Below are positions 47,367-57,112 of a stretch of DNA of 64,000 nucleotides, one piece after another (position 1 is the first letter of the stretch; every line of letters starts with the position of its first letter). Source of the stretch: Bacteroidia bacterium (GTDB taxonomy: Bacteria; Bacteroidota; Bacteroidia; Flavobacteriales_D; Cryomorphaceae); assembly GCA_030427905.1 (NCBI GenBank), contig JAUICL010000008.1:1-64000 (forward strand), written 5' to 3'. A program made the position numbers and the translations under genes. The notes under the pieces were generated by a model that was not told where the DNA came from, did no database searches, and was given only the letters and a program-made list of their open reading frames with translations.

Positions 47367-48412
47367 AATTCTGATTCTCGTTTAAGGGCTGAGATCGCTT
47401 TTTTTAGATCTCCCAATTCTTTCATGATATTCGGAAGCCTTCTGAATCCAACATAAGACTTCTTATAATCGCCAGCACTGAATGCTGGTGATCCTTGTAC
47501 AATTGACTTTTCGGTGATGGAACTCTGAATTCCACTTTGCGCGGCGATCATGGTGCCATCGGCGATGGTGATGTGCCCAACAATTCCCACTTGCCCACCG
47601 ATCATGCAGTTCTTTCCAATCTTGGTGGAACCAGCGATTCCCGTCTGAGCAGCTATTACCGTATTTTCTCCAATTTCCACATTATGTGCTATCTGGATCA
47701 AGTTGTCGATCTTGACTCCTTTGCGCACAATGGTGTGTCCAAGGGTAGCTCGATCGATAGTGGTATTAGCTCCGATCTCCACGTGATCTTCGATGATCAC
47801 ATTACCGATTTGAGCTACTTTCTGATAATTATTGTCGCTATTGGGTGCGAACCCAAATCCATCTCCACCGATAACAACTCCACTGTGAATGACACAATCA
47901 TCTCCCACTTCACAATCGGCTAGAATCCGGGCGCTCGGGTGAATCAAGGTCTTCGTACCTATTTTGACATTGCTCCCAATATATGCCTGCGGATATATTT
48001 TGGCACCATCGCCTATTACTGCGCCATCTTCTACTACAGCTCCAGCGCCTACATAGACATCGGTACCCAGGGTGGCGGTTTCAGAAACGATAGCGCGCTT
48101 GTCAACACCTTTTCTGTCGTACTTGATTTGGTTGTATAGGTCGAGGAGCTTTGCAAAACAGCTATAAGCATCATCCACCCGAATAAGGGTAAGGGTATCG
48201 GGTATGGATTTCTCCAATTTGAAATCCCGATTGAGGATAACAATTGAAGCCTGAGTAGTATAAATATACTCCGAATAGGCAGGGTTGGCTAAAAAAGATA
48301 GGGTGCCAGATTGGCCTTCTTCAATTTTGCTCAGGTTAGAAACGATTGCTTCTTCATTTCCAACCACTTCACCTTCAAGTAGTTGGGCTATCTGGGATGC
48401 CGAAAATTCCAT
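47363..48412 (-). CDS. lpxD: UDP-3-O-acyl-glucosamine N-acyltransferase LpxD
   Basis: 349 residues. The N-terminal uridine-binding domain (1-100, [17 protein letters not shown]...[26 protein letters not shown]) precedes a hexapeptide beta-helix. The catalytic histidine lies in [29 protein letters not shown]. It adds the second hydroxyacyl chain to the lipid A precursor made by LpxA and LpxC. First gene of the lpxD-lpxC/fabZ-lpxA-ABC series. No convincing promoter was found in the 53 bases separating it from the HD-domain gene. Confidence 0.96.
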   Translation of the reverse strand: MEFSASQIAQLLEGEVVGNEEAIVSNLSKIEEGQSGTLSFLANPAYSEYIYTTQASIVILNRDFKLEKSIPDTLTLIRVDDAYSCFAKLLDLYNQIKYDRKGVDKRAIVSETATLGTDVYVGAGAVVEDGAVIGDGAKIYPQAYIGSNVKIGTKTLIHPSARILADCEVGDDCVIHSGVVIGGDGFGFAPNSDNNYQKVAQIGNVIIEDHVEIGANTTIDRATLGHTIVRKGVKIDNLIQIAHNVEIGENTVIAAQTGIAGSTKIGKNCMIGGQVGIVGHITIADGTMIAAQSGIQSSITEKSIVQGSPAFSAGDYKKSYVGFRRLPNIMKELGDLKKAISALKRESEL

Positions 48413-48465
48413 CGCCTAAATATATAAATTAATCGATTCGGCTTCAGGCCAGAAATAACAATAAT

Positions 48466-49716
48466 TTAAACCACCTTAGGGTAGTATAAAACGTGCTTTG
48501 TTACGGCTTCGGTTTGGGCCGATAGGGCTTGGTTATCCGACGTTTCAGCTAGCTCGGCCACGGTGCCATCTTTCCGCAAAATCAAGATGCCATCATAGTC
48601 GCTGTTGTAGGCGTGATTCTCAATGGATCCGAGTTGAAAGAAGTACTCGAGTTCATCATCGCCAATCCCATAGTGGGCTTTGGTTTTTTCCTGGATGTCG
48701 TAGACGGTAGCTTCAGCAAAGGGTTCGGATGAAAGTCGGACCTTGGGCAGACGGCGGGCGAGCAAGTCGGTGCAAAGGTGTGAAAGGATTTTATCCTCGT
48801 GTTCAGCCCAAACCTTAATCGCTCCCATGATGTCGTAGTCGTCAAGGTTCACAAACATCTCCAAGACATCGGGATTTTTTTCAAAGTCGTCCGGGCCAAA
48901 TTCATTTTTCAAGAAAAACAAAAGCGTTGGTGAGCCGAAGAGTACATCTCCGCGCCGTGAACAATGTTGTGCTCTCCGCAAAATATTGATCAGAAGTCGC
49001 TCAGCCGAAACCACCGTTTTGTGGAGGTACACTTGCCAATACATCAGCCTTCTGGCTACGATAAACTTCTCAATCGAATAGATTCCTTTTTCTTCTACCA
49101 CCAGTTTATCATCGCGAACGTCGAGCATTTTGATGATGCGCTGATTTCCGATGACTCCCTCAGAAACGCCAGTGTAGAAACTGTCTCTCGAGAGATAGTC
49201 CATCCTATCCATATCCAGCTGGCTGCTTACCAACTGGTGGAGAAACTTCTTGTGATAGGTCCCTTTGAAAATGGCCAGGGCTAAATCCAGTTTTCCGTCA
49301 AACTCTTTGTTGAGCGCTTCGATCAAGAGCACCGAAATGCTCTCGTGGCTCACATTTTGAACCAAGGTATACTCAAGGCTGTGGGAGAATGGCCCGTGCC
49401 CGATATCGTGAAGGAGTATCGCAATCAAAGCACCCGTCCACTCTTCCTGATTTATTTCCACGCCCTTTTCACGAAGTGCCGTCAGAGATAGATACATCAA
49501 ATGCATAGCTCCAAGGGCATGATGAAAACGCGTATGATTGGCACCGGGGTACACCAAGTGTGACATGCCCACCTGCTTGATTCGTCTCAAGCGCTGAAAA
49601 CTTGGGTGCGAAATGATATCGAAAATCAAATCGTTGGGCACTGTAATGAACCCATACACAGGGTCATTCAGAATCTTCCTTTTGTTTGACAAGGTCACCG
49701 GCGATGAAAGGTCCAT
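48466..49716 (-). CDS. HD-domain phosphohydrolase (dGTPase/SAMHD1-like)
   Basis: 416 residues. The HD metal site is complete: YPGANHTRFHHALGAMHL supplies the first histidine, LLHDIGHGPFSHSLE the HD pair and SQLDMDRMDYLSRDSFYTG the last aspartate. This SAMHD1-like arrangement is typical of dNTP triphosphohydrolases and related enzymes (YwfO/YdhJ type). The true substrate is unknown. It lies just upstream of lpxD in the same direction and is probably co-transcribed with the lipid A genes. Confidence 0.9.
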   Translation of the reverse strand: MDLSSPVTLSNKRKILNDPVYGFITVPNDLIFDIISHPSFQRLRRIKQVGMSHLVYPGANHTRFHHALGAMHLMYLSLTALREKGVEINQEEWTGALIAILLHDIGHGPFSHSLEYTLVQNVSHESISVLLIEALNKEFDGKLDLALAIFKGTYHKKFLHQLVSSQLDMDRMDYLSRDSFYTGVSEGVIGNQRIIKMLDVRDDKLVVEEKGIYSIEKFIVARRLMYWQVYLHKTVVSAERLLINILRRAQHCSRRGDVLFGSPTLLFFLKNEFGPDDFEKNPDVLEMFVNLDDYDIMGAIKVWAEHEDKILSHLCTDLLARRLPKVRLSSEPFAEATVYDIQEKTKAHYGIGDDELEYFFQLGSIENHAYNSDYDGILILRKDGTVAELAETSDNQALSAQTEAVTKHVLYYPKVV

Positions 49717-49813
49717 TTATTTATCTGACTCGGCATAATAAAGCCGGGCTATTTTTGTTAATTAGATCAAAAGTAAGCGAATAATCAAACCTCTCAAAAA
49801 CCCAGTATCTACT

Positions 49814-51358
49814 ATGCCTTCAAAAATCTTATGGGCCGATGATGAAATCGAATTGCTCAAGCCACATGTTTTGTTTCTCCAAGACAAAGGTTTTGAAGTG
49901 ACTACGGTAAACAATGGTCACGATGCCATAGACTCAGTAGATGAAGTCGACTACGATATCATTTTTCTGGATGAAAACATGCCTGGTCTATCTGGGCTGG
50001 AGACCCTTCAGCAAATTAAAGAGTCGAAGCCCGAAGTACCTGTGGTGATGATCACAAAGAGCGAAGAAGAGTCGATTATGGAAGAAGCGATTGGTTCGAA
50101 AATTGCCGACTACTTGATAAAGCCTGTGAATCCGAATCAGATTTTGCTTTCGATTAAGAAGAATCTCGATAACAGAAAGTTGATCAACGAGCAAACCAAT
50201 TCGAAGTATCAGACGGCGTTTCGCGAAATCGGATTGTCGCTCGGTGATAGATTGGATGCCGAAGAGTGGATGGAAGTGTACAAGAAACTTACGTTTTGGG
50301 AGTTGGAGCTAGATTCTGGTAGCGACGGGGTGATGGAAGAAATTCTCACCATGCAAAAGACAGAAGCCAACAGCAGCTTTTCGAAATACGTAAGCAAGTC
50401 TTACATCGACTGGCTCCACGGCGATGAAGATGCTCCGCTAATGTCTCACCAGGTATTTAAGAAGAAAGTGGCCCCGGAAATCGGAGACAAGCCCCTGTTC
50501 CTGATCATGATCGACAACTTGAGATACGATCAGTGGAAGGTGATTCAACCGAGCATCAACGAGCACTTTAGAACAGATCATGAGGAAATGTACATGAGCA
50601 TTCTCCCAACGGCTACCCAGTATGCGCGTAATGCCTTTTTCGCTGGCCTGATGCCGAGTGAAATTCAAAAGCTCCATCCTAATTACTGGAAAGACGACCA
50701 CGAAGAAGGAGGGAAGAACTTGTTTGAAGAAGAGCTACTCATGGCTCAGCTCAAGCGACTAGGGAAAGACATAAAAGCGAGCTACACCAAAGTGACGCGG
50801 CTGGAACAAGGTCGCAAGCTGGTAGATGGTATTTCAAATATGATGACCAACGAGCTCAACGTGATCGTCTACAATTTTGTAGATATGCTTTCGCATGCGC
50901 GTACCGATATGGAAGTGATCAAAGAACTTGCTGACGACGCATCGGCCTACCGCTCTTTGACAAAGAGTTGGTTTGACCACTCACCGCTCAAATCCATTCT
51001 CGAAAAAGTAGCCGAGTACGGCGGTAAACTCGTGGTGACTACCGATCACGGTACCATTCAAGTGACCGATCCGCTCAAAGTGGTGGGAGATAGAAACACC
51101 AGTACCAACTTGCGTTACAAGCAGGGTCGAAACTTGAATTACAATGCCAAGGAAGTCTTTGCCATAACAAAACCCGAAGAAGCTTTCCTGCCAAAATCGA
51201 ATGTGAGTACGGCCTATATTTTCGCACCGGAAAGCGGATATTTTGTGTATCCGAATAACTACAACCACTTCATGAAGTTCTACAAGGATACTTTCCAGCA
51301 CGGTGGAATTTCATTGGAAGAAATGCTAATCCCCTTTGCTATTCTCAGTCCGAAGTAA
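49814..51358 (+). CDS. porX: T9SS regulator PorX (response regulator with PglZ domain)
   Basis: 514 residues. The receiver domain at 1-125 has the acidic pair (Asp9, Asp10), phospho-acceptor Asp53 (FLDENMPGLSG) and the Lys of LIKPVNP. No DNA-binding domain follows; instead a helical linker leads to a PglZ/alkaline-phosphatase-superfamily domain with FLIMIDNLRYDQW, LPTATQYARNAFF and LVVTTDHGTI metal-binding blocks. This is PorX, required for type IX secretion with the kinase PorY (not in this window). In P. gingivalis it works with the ECF factor SigP, and the PglZ domain has phosphodiesterase activity on oligonucleotides. Its stop shares a base with the tsaE start. Confidence 0.95.
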   Translation: MPSKILWADDEIELLKPHVLFLQDKGFEVTTVNNGHDAIDSVDEVDYDIIFLDENMPGLSGLETLQQIKESKPEVPVVMITKSEEESIMEEAIGSKIADYLIKPVNPNQILLSIKKNLDNRKLINEQTNSKYQTAFREIGLSLGDRLDAEEWMEVYKKLTFWELELDSGSDGVMEEILTMQKTEANSSFSKYVSKSYIDWLHGDEDAPLMSHQVFKKKVAPEIGDKPLFLIMIDNLRYDQWKVIQPSINEHFRTDHEEMYMSILPTATQYARNAFFAGLMPSEIQKLHPNYWKDDHEEGGKNLFEEELLMAQLKRLGKDIKASYTKVTRLEQGRKLVDGISNMMTNELNVIVYNFVDMLSHARTDMEVIKELADDASAYRSLTKSWFDHSPLKSILEKVAEYGGKLVVTTDHGTIQVTDPLKVVGDRNTSTNLRYKQGRNLNYNAKEVFAITKPEEAFLPKSNVSTAYIFAPESGYFVYPNNYNHFMKFYKDTFQHGGISLEEMLIPFAILSPK

Positions 51359-51774
51359 TGGAGTTTCACGTAGATTCTATCGACGAGCTACCAGAGTTGG
51401 CCAAAGAGATCATTCGCGCTTCAGGTGAGCATCGGCTGTTTGCATTTTACGGGGAGATGGGGGCGGGAAAAACGACCTTGATCCTTCAGATATTAAAGGC
51501 TTTGGGAGTAGAAGGGGAGGGGAGTAGCCCTACGTTTAGTATAGTGAACGAATATGCCAGTCAAGTAGGTCCGGTTTATCACTTCGATTTTTACCGCATT
51601 GAGTCCATCGAAGAAGTTTATGACTTTGGATACGAGGAGTACTTGTACTCAGGGACTTATTGCTTTATGGAATGGCCTGAAAAGATCGCCGAATTACTTC
51701 CTGAAAACGTCGTAGAAGTGCATATTTCGGACGAAGATGGGAAGCGCAAAATCACTTTGAATTTCCCTTCTTGA
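51358..51774 (+). CDS. tsaE: tRNA threonylcarbamoyladenosine biosynthesis ATPase TsaE
   Basis: 138 residues. Walker A is FYGEMGAGKTTLI (30-42), followed by the family block GSSPTFSIVNEY and YHFDFYRIES, and the late WPEKIAELLP. TsaE supports the TsaBD complex in making t6A37 in ANN-decoding tRNAs. The start is fixed by the porX stop overlap (TAATG), and the pairing with porX is common in Flavobacteriia. Confidence 0.95.
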   Translation: MEFHVDSIDELPELAKEIIRASGEHRLFAFYGEMGAGKTTLILQILKALGVEGEGSSPTFSIVNEYASQVGPVYHFDFYRIESIEEVYDFGYEEYLYSGTYCFMEWPEKIAELLPENVVEVHISDEDGKRKITLNFPS

Positions 51775-51818
51775 AATGCTTTTAGTATTTTCATTCTCGC
51801 AAGGAAATTAGCAGTCGG

Positions 51819-53039
51819 ATGATAAGCTCAAAAGAAGCGCTGAAAGCATTGGCGCGTCAAGCTTCTCTGCAGCCACAAGAAGAACTCTTGGAGGTGGGCA
51901 GGAAGGGTAAAAATCTTCAACTTGGGATCCCGAAAGAAACGTCGTACCAAGAGAATAGGGTGGCTCTAGTACCCGATGCCGTTTCGGTATTGGTGAGCAA
52001 TGGCCATGAAGTGGTCGTGGAGACAGAAGCGGGAAAAAATGCCGGTTACGATGACCGGCTGTACAGCGAGGCTGGAGCAAAAATAGCCTATGACCGAAAG
52101 GAACCTTTTCAATGCGACATCGTGTTAAAAGTTGCGCCCCCTAGCACCGACGAGATAGCCATGATGGGCCACAAGCAAACCCTTTTCTCAGCCTTGCAAT
52201 TAAGTGTTCAGCCCAGAGATACACTCAAACAGCTGATGCGCAAAAAGATTTCGGCCATTGCATGGGATTACGTGCAAGACGAAGAGAGAAAGTTTCCAGT
52301 GGTACGAGCCATGGGCGAGATCGCCGGAAATGCTTCCATTATCGTCGCAGCCGAATATTTGAGCCGAAACCGGGGTGGCCAAGGGCTTATGCTCGGTGGG
52401 ATTTCTGGAGTAGCTCCATCTGAAGTGGTGATAATAGGCGCCGGAACGGTTGCCGAATACGCCTGTAGAGCGGCACTCGGATTTGGAGCCGTTGTGAAGG
52501 TATTCGACTTTTCAATCTATAAACTTCGTAGGCTACAAAACGATTTGGGGCAAAGGCTTTTCACTTCGGTAATCCAGCCAGAAGAGCTCAAACGTGCCCT
52601 CCGTACCGCCGATGTGGCAATTGGCGCGCTGCGAAGTGTTGATGGCAGAACGCCCACTGTGGTAACCGAAGCCATGGTTGAAGAGATGAAGGAAGGTTCG
52701 GTAATCGTTGATGTTTGCGCCGACCAAGGTGGATGTTTCGAAACATCGGTCGTGACCAACCATACACACCCAACCTTCGTGAAGCACGGAATTGTGCATT
52801 ACTGCGTTCCGAATATTGCCTCGCGGATCTCTAAAACGGCTTCCATGGCCCTGAGCAACATCTTTACTCCCTTGTTGTTGAACATTGGAAAGCACGGTGG
52901 ATGTTCGAGCTTGATTAAGGACGACCCGGGTTTCAGACATGGGGTGTACTTATACAACGGGACCCTAACCAATGAGTCACTCGGAGAAGTGTTCAATTTG
53001 CCATATAAGGATATTGACCTTTTATTTGCTGCATTTTAA
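51819..53039 (+). CDS. ald: Alanine dehydrogenase
   Basis: 406 residues, longer than the 370 of Bacillus Ald because of an N-terminal extension of about 30 residues. The N-terminal domain starts LGIPKETSYQENRVALVPDAVSVLVSNGHEVVVETEAG. The NAD-binding fold has VVIIGAGTVAEYACRAALGFGAVVKVFD, then SVIVDVCADQGGCFETS. It interconverts alanine and pyruvate. The related transhydrogenase alpha subunit is an alternative, but no beta subunit lies nearby. It shares its last base with the downstream DUF4258 gene. Confidence 0.88.
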   Translation: MISSKEALKALARQASLQPQEELLEVGRKGKNLQLGIPKETSYQENRVALVPDAVSVLVSNGHEVVVETEAGKNAGYDDRLYSEAGAKIAYDRKEPFQCDIVLKVAPPSTDEIAMMGHKQTLFSALQLSVQPRDTLKQLMRKKISAIAWDYVQDEERKFPVVRAMGEIAGNASIIVAAEYLSRNRGGQGLMLGGISGVAPSEVVIIGAGTVAEYACRAALGFGAVVKVFDFSIYKLRRLQNDLGQRLFTSVIQPEELKRALRTADVAIGALRSVDGRTPTVVTEAMVEEMKEGSVIVDVCADQGGCFETSVVTNHTHPTFVKHGIVHYCVPNIASRISKTASMALSNIFTPLLLNIGKHGGCSSLIKDDPGFRHGVYLYNGTLTNESLGEVFNLPYKDIDLLFAAF

Positions 53040-53437
53040 TGACGTTCAAAAGAAGATTAACCCTGTACATATTCGGCGTGCTTATCGGAACCGCAATGGT
53101 AGCTGTGTTTTTTAACGGACGCACATCTGTCCTGACCGATTGGATGCCGAACAATCGCGTTTTATCAAACTTGAGCAATTTTCCTGGTACTGTTTCTTCA
53201 AAGGCTCAATGCCAACTGGATTGTCTTGAAATTTCCGATGAAGAGCTCGCGCTGTTGAAATCAGAAGGAGATGTCGATTTTTCGAAAAGCCGTACCAAGT
53301 CAACTCCACGCATGTATGTAGTATCTCATGATCTGAATGCTGGTCTGGCTACGATGAAATTTGAAGTGGCTGATTCAGCCACGGTCCTGATTGATGTGGC
53401 GATGGAAAATATCGGCGACATCTGTTCTTGCGAGTAA
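53039..53437 (+). CDS. DUF4258 family membrane-anchored protein
   Basis: 132 residues. One N-terminal membrane helix (LTLYIFGVLIGTAMVAVFF) then a soluble domain with LLKSEGDVDFSKSRTKSTPRMYVVSH, the pattern of flavobacterial DUF4258 proteins found next to alanine dehydrogenase. The CxxxC-like cysteines (Cys58, Cys62, and a CSC at the end) could hold a disulphide or a metal. Function unknown; it is translationally coupled to ald. Confidence 0.75.
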   Translation: MTFKRRLTLYIFGVLIGTAMVAVFFNGRTSVLTDWMPNNRVLSNLSNFPGTVSSKAQCQLDCLEISDEELALLKSEGDVDFSKSRTKSTPRMYVVSHDLNAGLATMKFEVADSATVLIDVAMENIGDICSCE

Positions 53438-53539
53438 GCCCACGCTTTCTCTGCCTTTACCAGCTCACAACACGTTAGATCATAACTGTCATGAAATGGT
53501 CAGTTCCACCAAATTCCTGACTGAAATCTTCAAGGGACT

Positions 53540-54775
53540 CTACTCGAGCTTACGTCGCTTCAACTCCGATATGATTAAGTTGAGCTCCCTTCCCGTTTGC
53601 CCTGCTACCGATGTGTTTTCTTCAGCTCTTCTGATGAGGTAAGGCATCACTTCCTTGATAGGGCCGTAGGGCACATACTTGGCTACGTTATACCCGGCAT
53701 GACTTAGGTTAAAGCTGATATGATCGCTCATTCCGTAAAGCTGAGCGAAATAGATGTGTGGATGAGAAATCGGTATACCGCGCTTAACCATTTCTTGGGC
53801 CAAGGCCATTGAACTATTCTCGTTGTGCGTACCGCAGCATAGCCCTATAGTCTCTATATGGTCAAGGGCGTATGAAATCGCCAGATCGAAGTCGCGATCC
53901 GTACTCACTTTGTCTGGTTGGATTGGCGAAGGATAGCCTCGCTCATTCGCGCGTTCACGCTCTTTTTCCATATAAGCACCACGAACCACTTTGATGGCGT
54001 AGATCACTCCTTTTTGCTTGCAGATCTCGTGGGCCTCCTTCAGGTGAGCTAGCCTGTCGTGTCGATACATCTGCAGTGTGTTGTACACGATGGGTTTCTC
54101 GCCGTTGTACTTAGCGATCATTTCCATCGCCAAATCGTCTATCGCTGGTTGTATCCATGACTCTTCTGCATCAATCAGAATAGGCGTATTTGCTTCATGG
54201 GCCAGTTTGCAAAGGTGGTTTACCCTTTCCTTTAGTTTTTCAAATGATGCCTTCTCATTGGGCGAAAGCTCTTTTTTAAGACTGGCTTTTTCCAGGAGAC
54301 TGTTGCTTTCTAGACCAGAGATTTTAAAAACGCAAAAGGGGATGTGTTCATTTCCGCTGGCCGTTTGCACCGTGCGAATGAGCTCTTCGAAAGCAGCTTT
54401 AAAATCGGCTTCTGAGTCTTTGCCCTCAACGCTGTAGTCGAGTATGGTACCTATGCCGTATTGATCTAGCACCTTTGTGGTGTCGGCACATTCTGGAATC
54501 GACTCACCACCGCAAAACTGGTTGAAGATGGTAGCTTTGATCAGGCCTTTTACCGGAAGGTGCAAGGCTAAAACAGCATTTGTAGCGTACTTTCCAAGCA
54601 CCATCATGGGCTTGTTGGCCAACATTTTAAAAAGGAACTTGGCCTTCTTTAAATCACTGTCAGACTTACTCGAGAATGCAACTTCTGTATTCTTAAAAGA
54701 TAAAGATGATGCGTCTTTACTGAGTTTCTGATCTGTACTTTCAGTCATCATTTTCTTTCTCAAAAAAGCAATCAT
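53540..54775 (-). CDS. Proline dehydrogenase
   Basis: 411 residues. TIM-barrel FAD enzyme of proline catabolism, converting proline to pyrroline-5-carboxylate. Markers are TILDYSVEGKDSEADF, PILIDAEESWIQPAIDDLAMEM, VRGAYMEKERERA, CGTHNENSSMALA and the C-terminal substrate motif YLIRRAEEN. No P5C dehydrogenase is fused or adjacent, so it is the monofunctional type. It is convergent with the ald-DUF4258 pair and about 30 bases from aroB on the opposite side. Confidence 0.93.
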   Translation of the reverse strand: MIAFLRKKMMTESTDQKLSKDASSLSFKNTEVAFSSKSDSDLKKAKFLFKMLANKPMMVLGKYATNAVLALHLPVKGLIKATIFNQFCGGESIPECADTTKVLDQYGIGTILDYSVEGKDSEADFKAAFEELIRTVQTASGNEHIPFCVFKISGLESNSLLEKASLKKELSPNEKASFEKLKERVNHLCKLAHEANTPILIDAEESWIQPAIDDLAMEMIAKYNGEKPIVYNTLQMYRHDRLAHLKEAHEICKQKGVIYAIKVVRGAYMEKERERANERGYPSPIQPDKVSTDRDFDLAISYALDHIETIGLCCGTHNENSSMALAQEMVKRGIPISHPHIYFAQLYGMSDHISFNLSHAGYNVAKYVPYGPIKEVMPYLIRRAEENTSVAGQTGRELNLIISELKRRKLE

Positions 54776-54806
54776 ATCTTAGCCAACCACATCTTCACAA
54801 TCCTAC

Positions 54807-55901
54807 ATGGCAGAAATAGACCTAGAAATAGTAAAGACTGATGGCTACGAAGTAGTGGTCGGTCGTCATAGTCTGGCAAACCTTGCCGAGCTGCTTTCTT
54901 CCGAATTATACTCGGGCGTGAAGATATTCATTTTAGCCGATGAAAATACACTCCAGGCCTGTATGCCAGTGCTCATGGGCAAAGTGCCACAGCTCAGCGA
55001 AGCTGAAGTGGTGGAAATATCGGCAGGTGAAGAATCTAAGGATCTGGAAGTTTGTGCCCAAATCTGGTCAGCTCTCGGTGAATTGGGCGGAGATCGCTCT
55101 TCGCTCATGATCAATCTAGGTGGTGGTGTGGTCAGCGATTTGGGTGGCTTTATTGCCGGTGCGTTCAAACGCGGAATCAGATTTATTAATGTCCCGACAT
55201 CCCTACTCGCTCAAGTAGATGCGTCTATTGGTGGAAAAGTCGGGGTGAATCTTGGTGGATTGAAGAATGAAGTGGGCCTTTTCCGAAATCCAGAATCAGT
55301 TTTTGTAGATCCCGAATTCTTGAAATCGCTCCCGCGAAACCAATTGCTATCTGGCTTTGCTGAAATGATAAAACACGCTTTGATCAGCGATCCGCAGTAT
55401 TGGGAAGATTTAAAGCAGGTCTCGTTCTACGACCTGGCATCGCTCGATGCTTCTATTTTACACAGTATTCGGATCAAGAACCAGATCGTTACGAGCGATC
55501 CTTTTGAATCGGGTAGGCGAAAACTGCTCAACTTTGGGCACACCATAGGTCATGCGGTGGAGTCTAACTCTTTCGAAGGCGATTCGAGGGCGCTACTTCA
55601 CGGCGAAGCGGTGGCTTTGGGGATGGTCTGCGAATCTTTTATTTCTCACAAATTGGGCTTGCTTTCAAAAGAAGAGTTGAACGATATAGCCAGTTTCATC
55701 TTCAGTCACTACCCTAAGATTAAAATAGACGAGCTGAAAATCCATCGCATTTTAGAACTCATCAAGCACGACAAGAAAAACGTAGATGGCGAGATCCGAA
55801 TGACCTTGATCAACGAGATTGGCGATGGAGTTTACGATCAAAAGATTGGTGTGGATTTAATTGTTGAATCGCTCTACTACTACGAGAGATGGGCCAATTA
55901 A
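54807..55901 (+). CDS. aroB: 3-dehydroquinate synthase
   Basis: 364 residues. It makes 3-dehydroquinate from DAHP, the second step of the shikimate pathway, using NAD and a divalent metal. NAD-binding MINLGGGVVSDLGGFIAGAFKRGIRFINVPTSLLAQVDASIGGKVGVN and metal-binding GFAEMIKHALI, LNFGHTIGHAVE and LLHGEAVALGM are intact. It overlaps aroA by 13 bases, giving a two-gene shikimate operon. Confidence 0.96.
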   Translation: MAEIDLEIVKTDGYEVVVGRHSLANLAELLSSELYSGVKIFILADENTLQACMPVLMGKVPQLSEAEVVEISAGEESKDLEVCAQIWSALGELGGDRSSLMINLGGGVVSDLGGFIAGAFKRGIRFINVPTSLLAQVDASIGGKVGVNLGGLKNEVGLFRNPESVFVDPEFLKSLPRNQLLSGFAEMIKHALISDPQYWEDLKQVSFYDLASLDASILHSIRIKNQIVTSDPFESGRRKLLNFGHTIGHAVESNSFEGDSRALLHGEAVALGMVCESFISHKLGLLSKEELNDIASFIFSHYPKIKIDELKIHRILELIKHDKKNVDGEIRMTLINEIGDGVYDQKIGVDLIVESLYYYERWAN

Positions 55902-57112
55902 GCCTTACAGCACCTGCACATTTTTCTGATTGCCCCGATGTTGAAATTCCCGCATCGAAAAGTATAAGCAATCGCTTGCTGATTATCAGCGCTCTCGCAC
56001 AAGAACCGATCCTGATACAGAATCTGAGTAAAGCCAACGATACGGTTTTGCTCCAAGCCTTTTTGAATGCCGAAGGTGAAGAGAGATGGGTGGGCGATGC
56101 TGGAACGGTCATGCGATTTGGAACGGCTTGGGCTGCTACCACACCGGGAGTACACGTGCTCAACGGTACCGAAAGAATGACGCAGCGACCCATCGCCCCC
56201 CTTGTAGAAGCCTTGAGAGCCATGGGGGCGGAAATCGAGTATCTTCAAGAAGAAGGATATCCTCCACTGCGCGTAATAGGCCAAACTTTGAAGGGTGGTT
56301 CCATTCGCTTGACCCAAAACCTGAGTAGTCAGTTTATCACAGCTCTCTTACTCATTGCGCCTAGGTGCGAGACTGAGCTAGAGCTTATCCTTCCCCAGAA
56401 CCAAGTGTCGCGACCATACATCGATATGACCATAGAGCTGATGCAAAAGGCTGGAATCGATGTAGTTGAAGAAAACAGCGCCATTCGGATTCAGCCAAAA
56501 GATTATTCGAAAGCTACAATTTCCGTAGAAGGCGATTGGAGCGGGGCATCTTATTTCTACGCTATTTTTGCGCTAGGATCGTGGCCGCGAATGCGGATTC
56601 GGAGTTTGACCGAAGAGAGCTTACAAGGCGATTCGATCCTGGCACCCATGATGGAAGCATTTGGAGTACGTACCACTTTTGATGAAGAAGGTGCTTTACT
56701 TGAAAAGGGAACAGTTTCGAGCCAGGTGAAAATAGATTTTACTTCCTGTCCCGATTTAGCCCAAACCGTCATTGTCCTTGCCGCCGAATTAGGGGTTCGC
56801 GGTCATTTTACGGGTTTAGAAACGCTTCGAATTAAAGAAACCGATCGCATAGAAGCGATTGAAATAGAGCTGAAGAAATTCGGAGTCGAGCTAACTTCAG
56901 GTTCTGCTGAGATTCACTTGAAATCTGGAATTCAAGACCGGAGTCGCAAGCGTATTTCTACCTACCACGATCACCGCATGGCTATGGCATTTGCGCCACT
57001 GGCTCTGCACTGCGATGGTTTGGTGTTTGATGACGCCGATGTGGTGTCAAAATCCTTCCCCGATTTTTGGGTCCAATTGGAAAACATCGGGTTCCCAGTA
57101 ACTAGAACTTAA
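55889..57112 (+). CDS. aroA: 3-phosphoshikimate 1-carboxyvinyltransferase (EPSP synthase)
   Basis: 407 residues, somewhat shorter than the E. coli enzyme (427). It joins PEP to shikimate-3-phosphate. The N-terminal substrate motif is EIPASKSISNRLL (19-31), followed by VGDAGTVMRFGTAWAA, MTQRPIAPLVEALRAMGAEI, LRIKETDRIEAIEIEL and TYHDHRMAMAFAPLAL near the end. The GNAGT motif common elsewhere reads GDAGT here, within known variation. The stop overlaps the convergent gene at 57102 by 11 bases. Confidence 0.95.
   Translation: MGQLSLTAPAHFSDCPDVEIPASKSISNRLLIISALAQEPILIQNLSKANDTVLLQAFLNAEGEERWVGDAGTVMRFGTAWAATTPGVHVLNGTERMTQRPIAPLVEALRAMGAEIEYLQEEGYPPLRVIGQTLKGGSIRLTQNLSSQFITALLLIAPRCETELELILPQNQVSRPYIDMTIELMQKAGIDVVEENSAIRIQPKDYSKATISVEGDWSGASYFYAIFALGSWPRMRIRSLTEESLQGDSILAPMMEAFGVRTTFDEEGALLEKGTVSSQVKIDFTSCPDLAQTVIVLAAELGVRGHFTGLETLRIKETDRIEAIEIELKKFGVELTSGSAEIHLKSGIQDRSRKRISTYHDHRMAMAFAPLALHCDGLVFDDADVVSKSFPDFWVQLENIGFPVTRT

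Noticed and set aside
55810-56317. Two long minus-strand frames antisense to the aroB/aroA junction
   Set aside because: Both plus-strand enzymes have intact catalytic motifs across this region; the antisense frames lack any recognised pattern.
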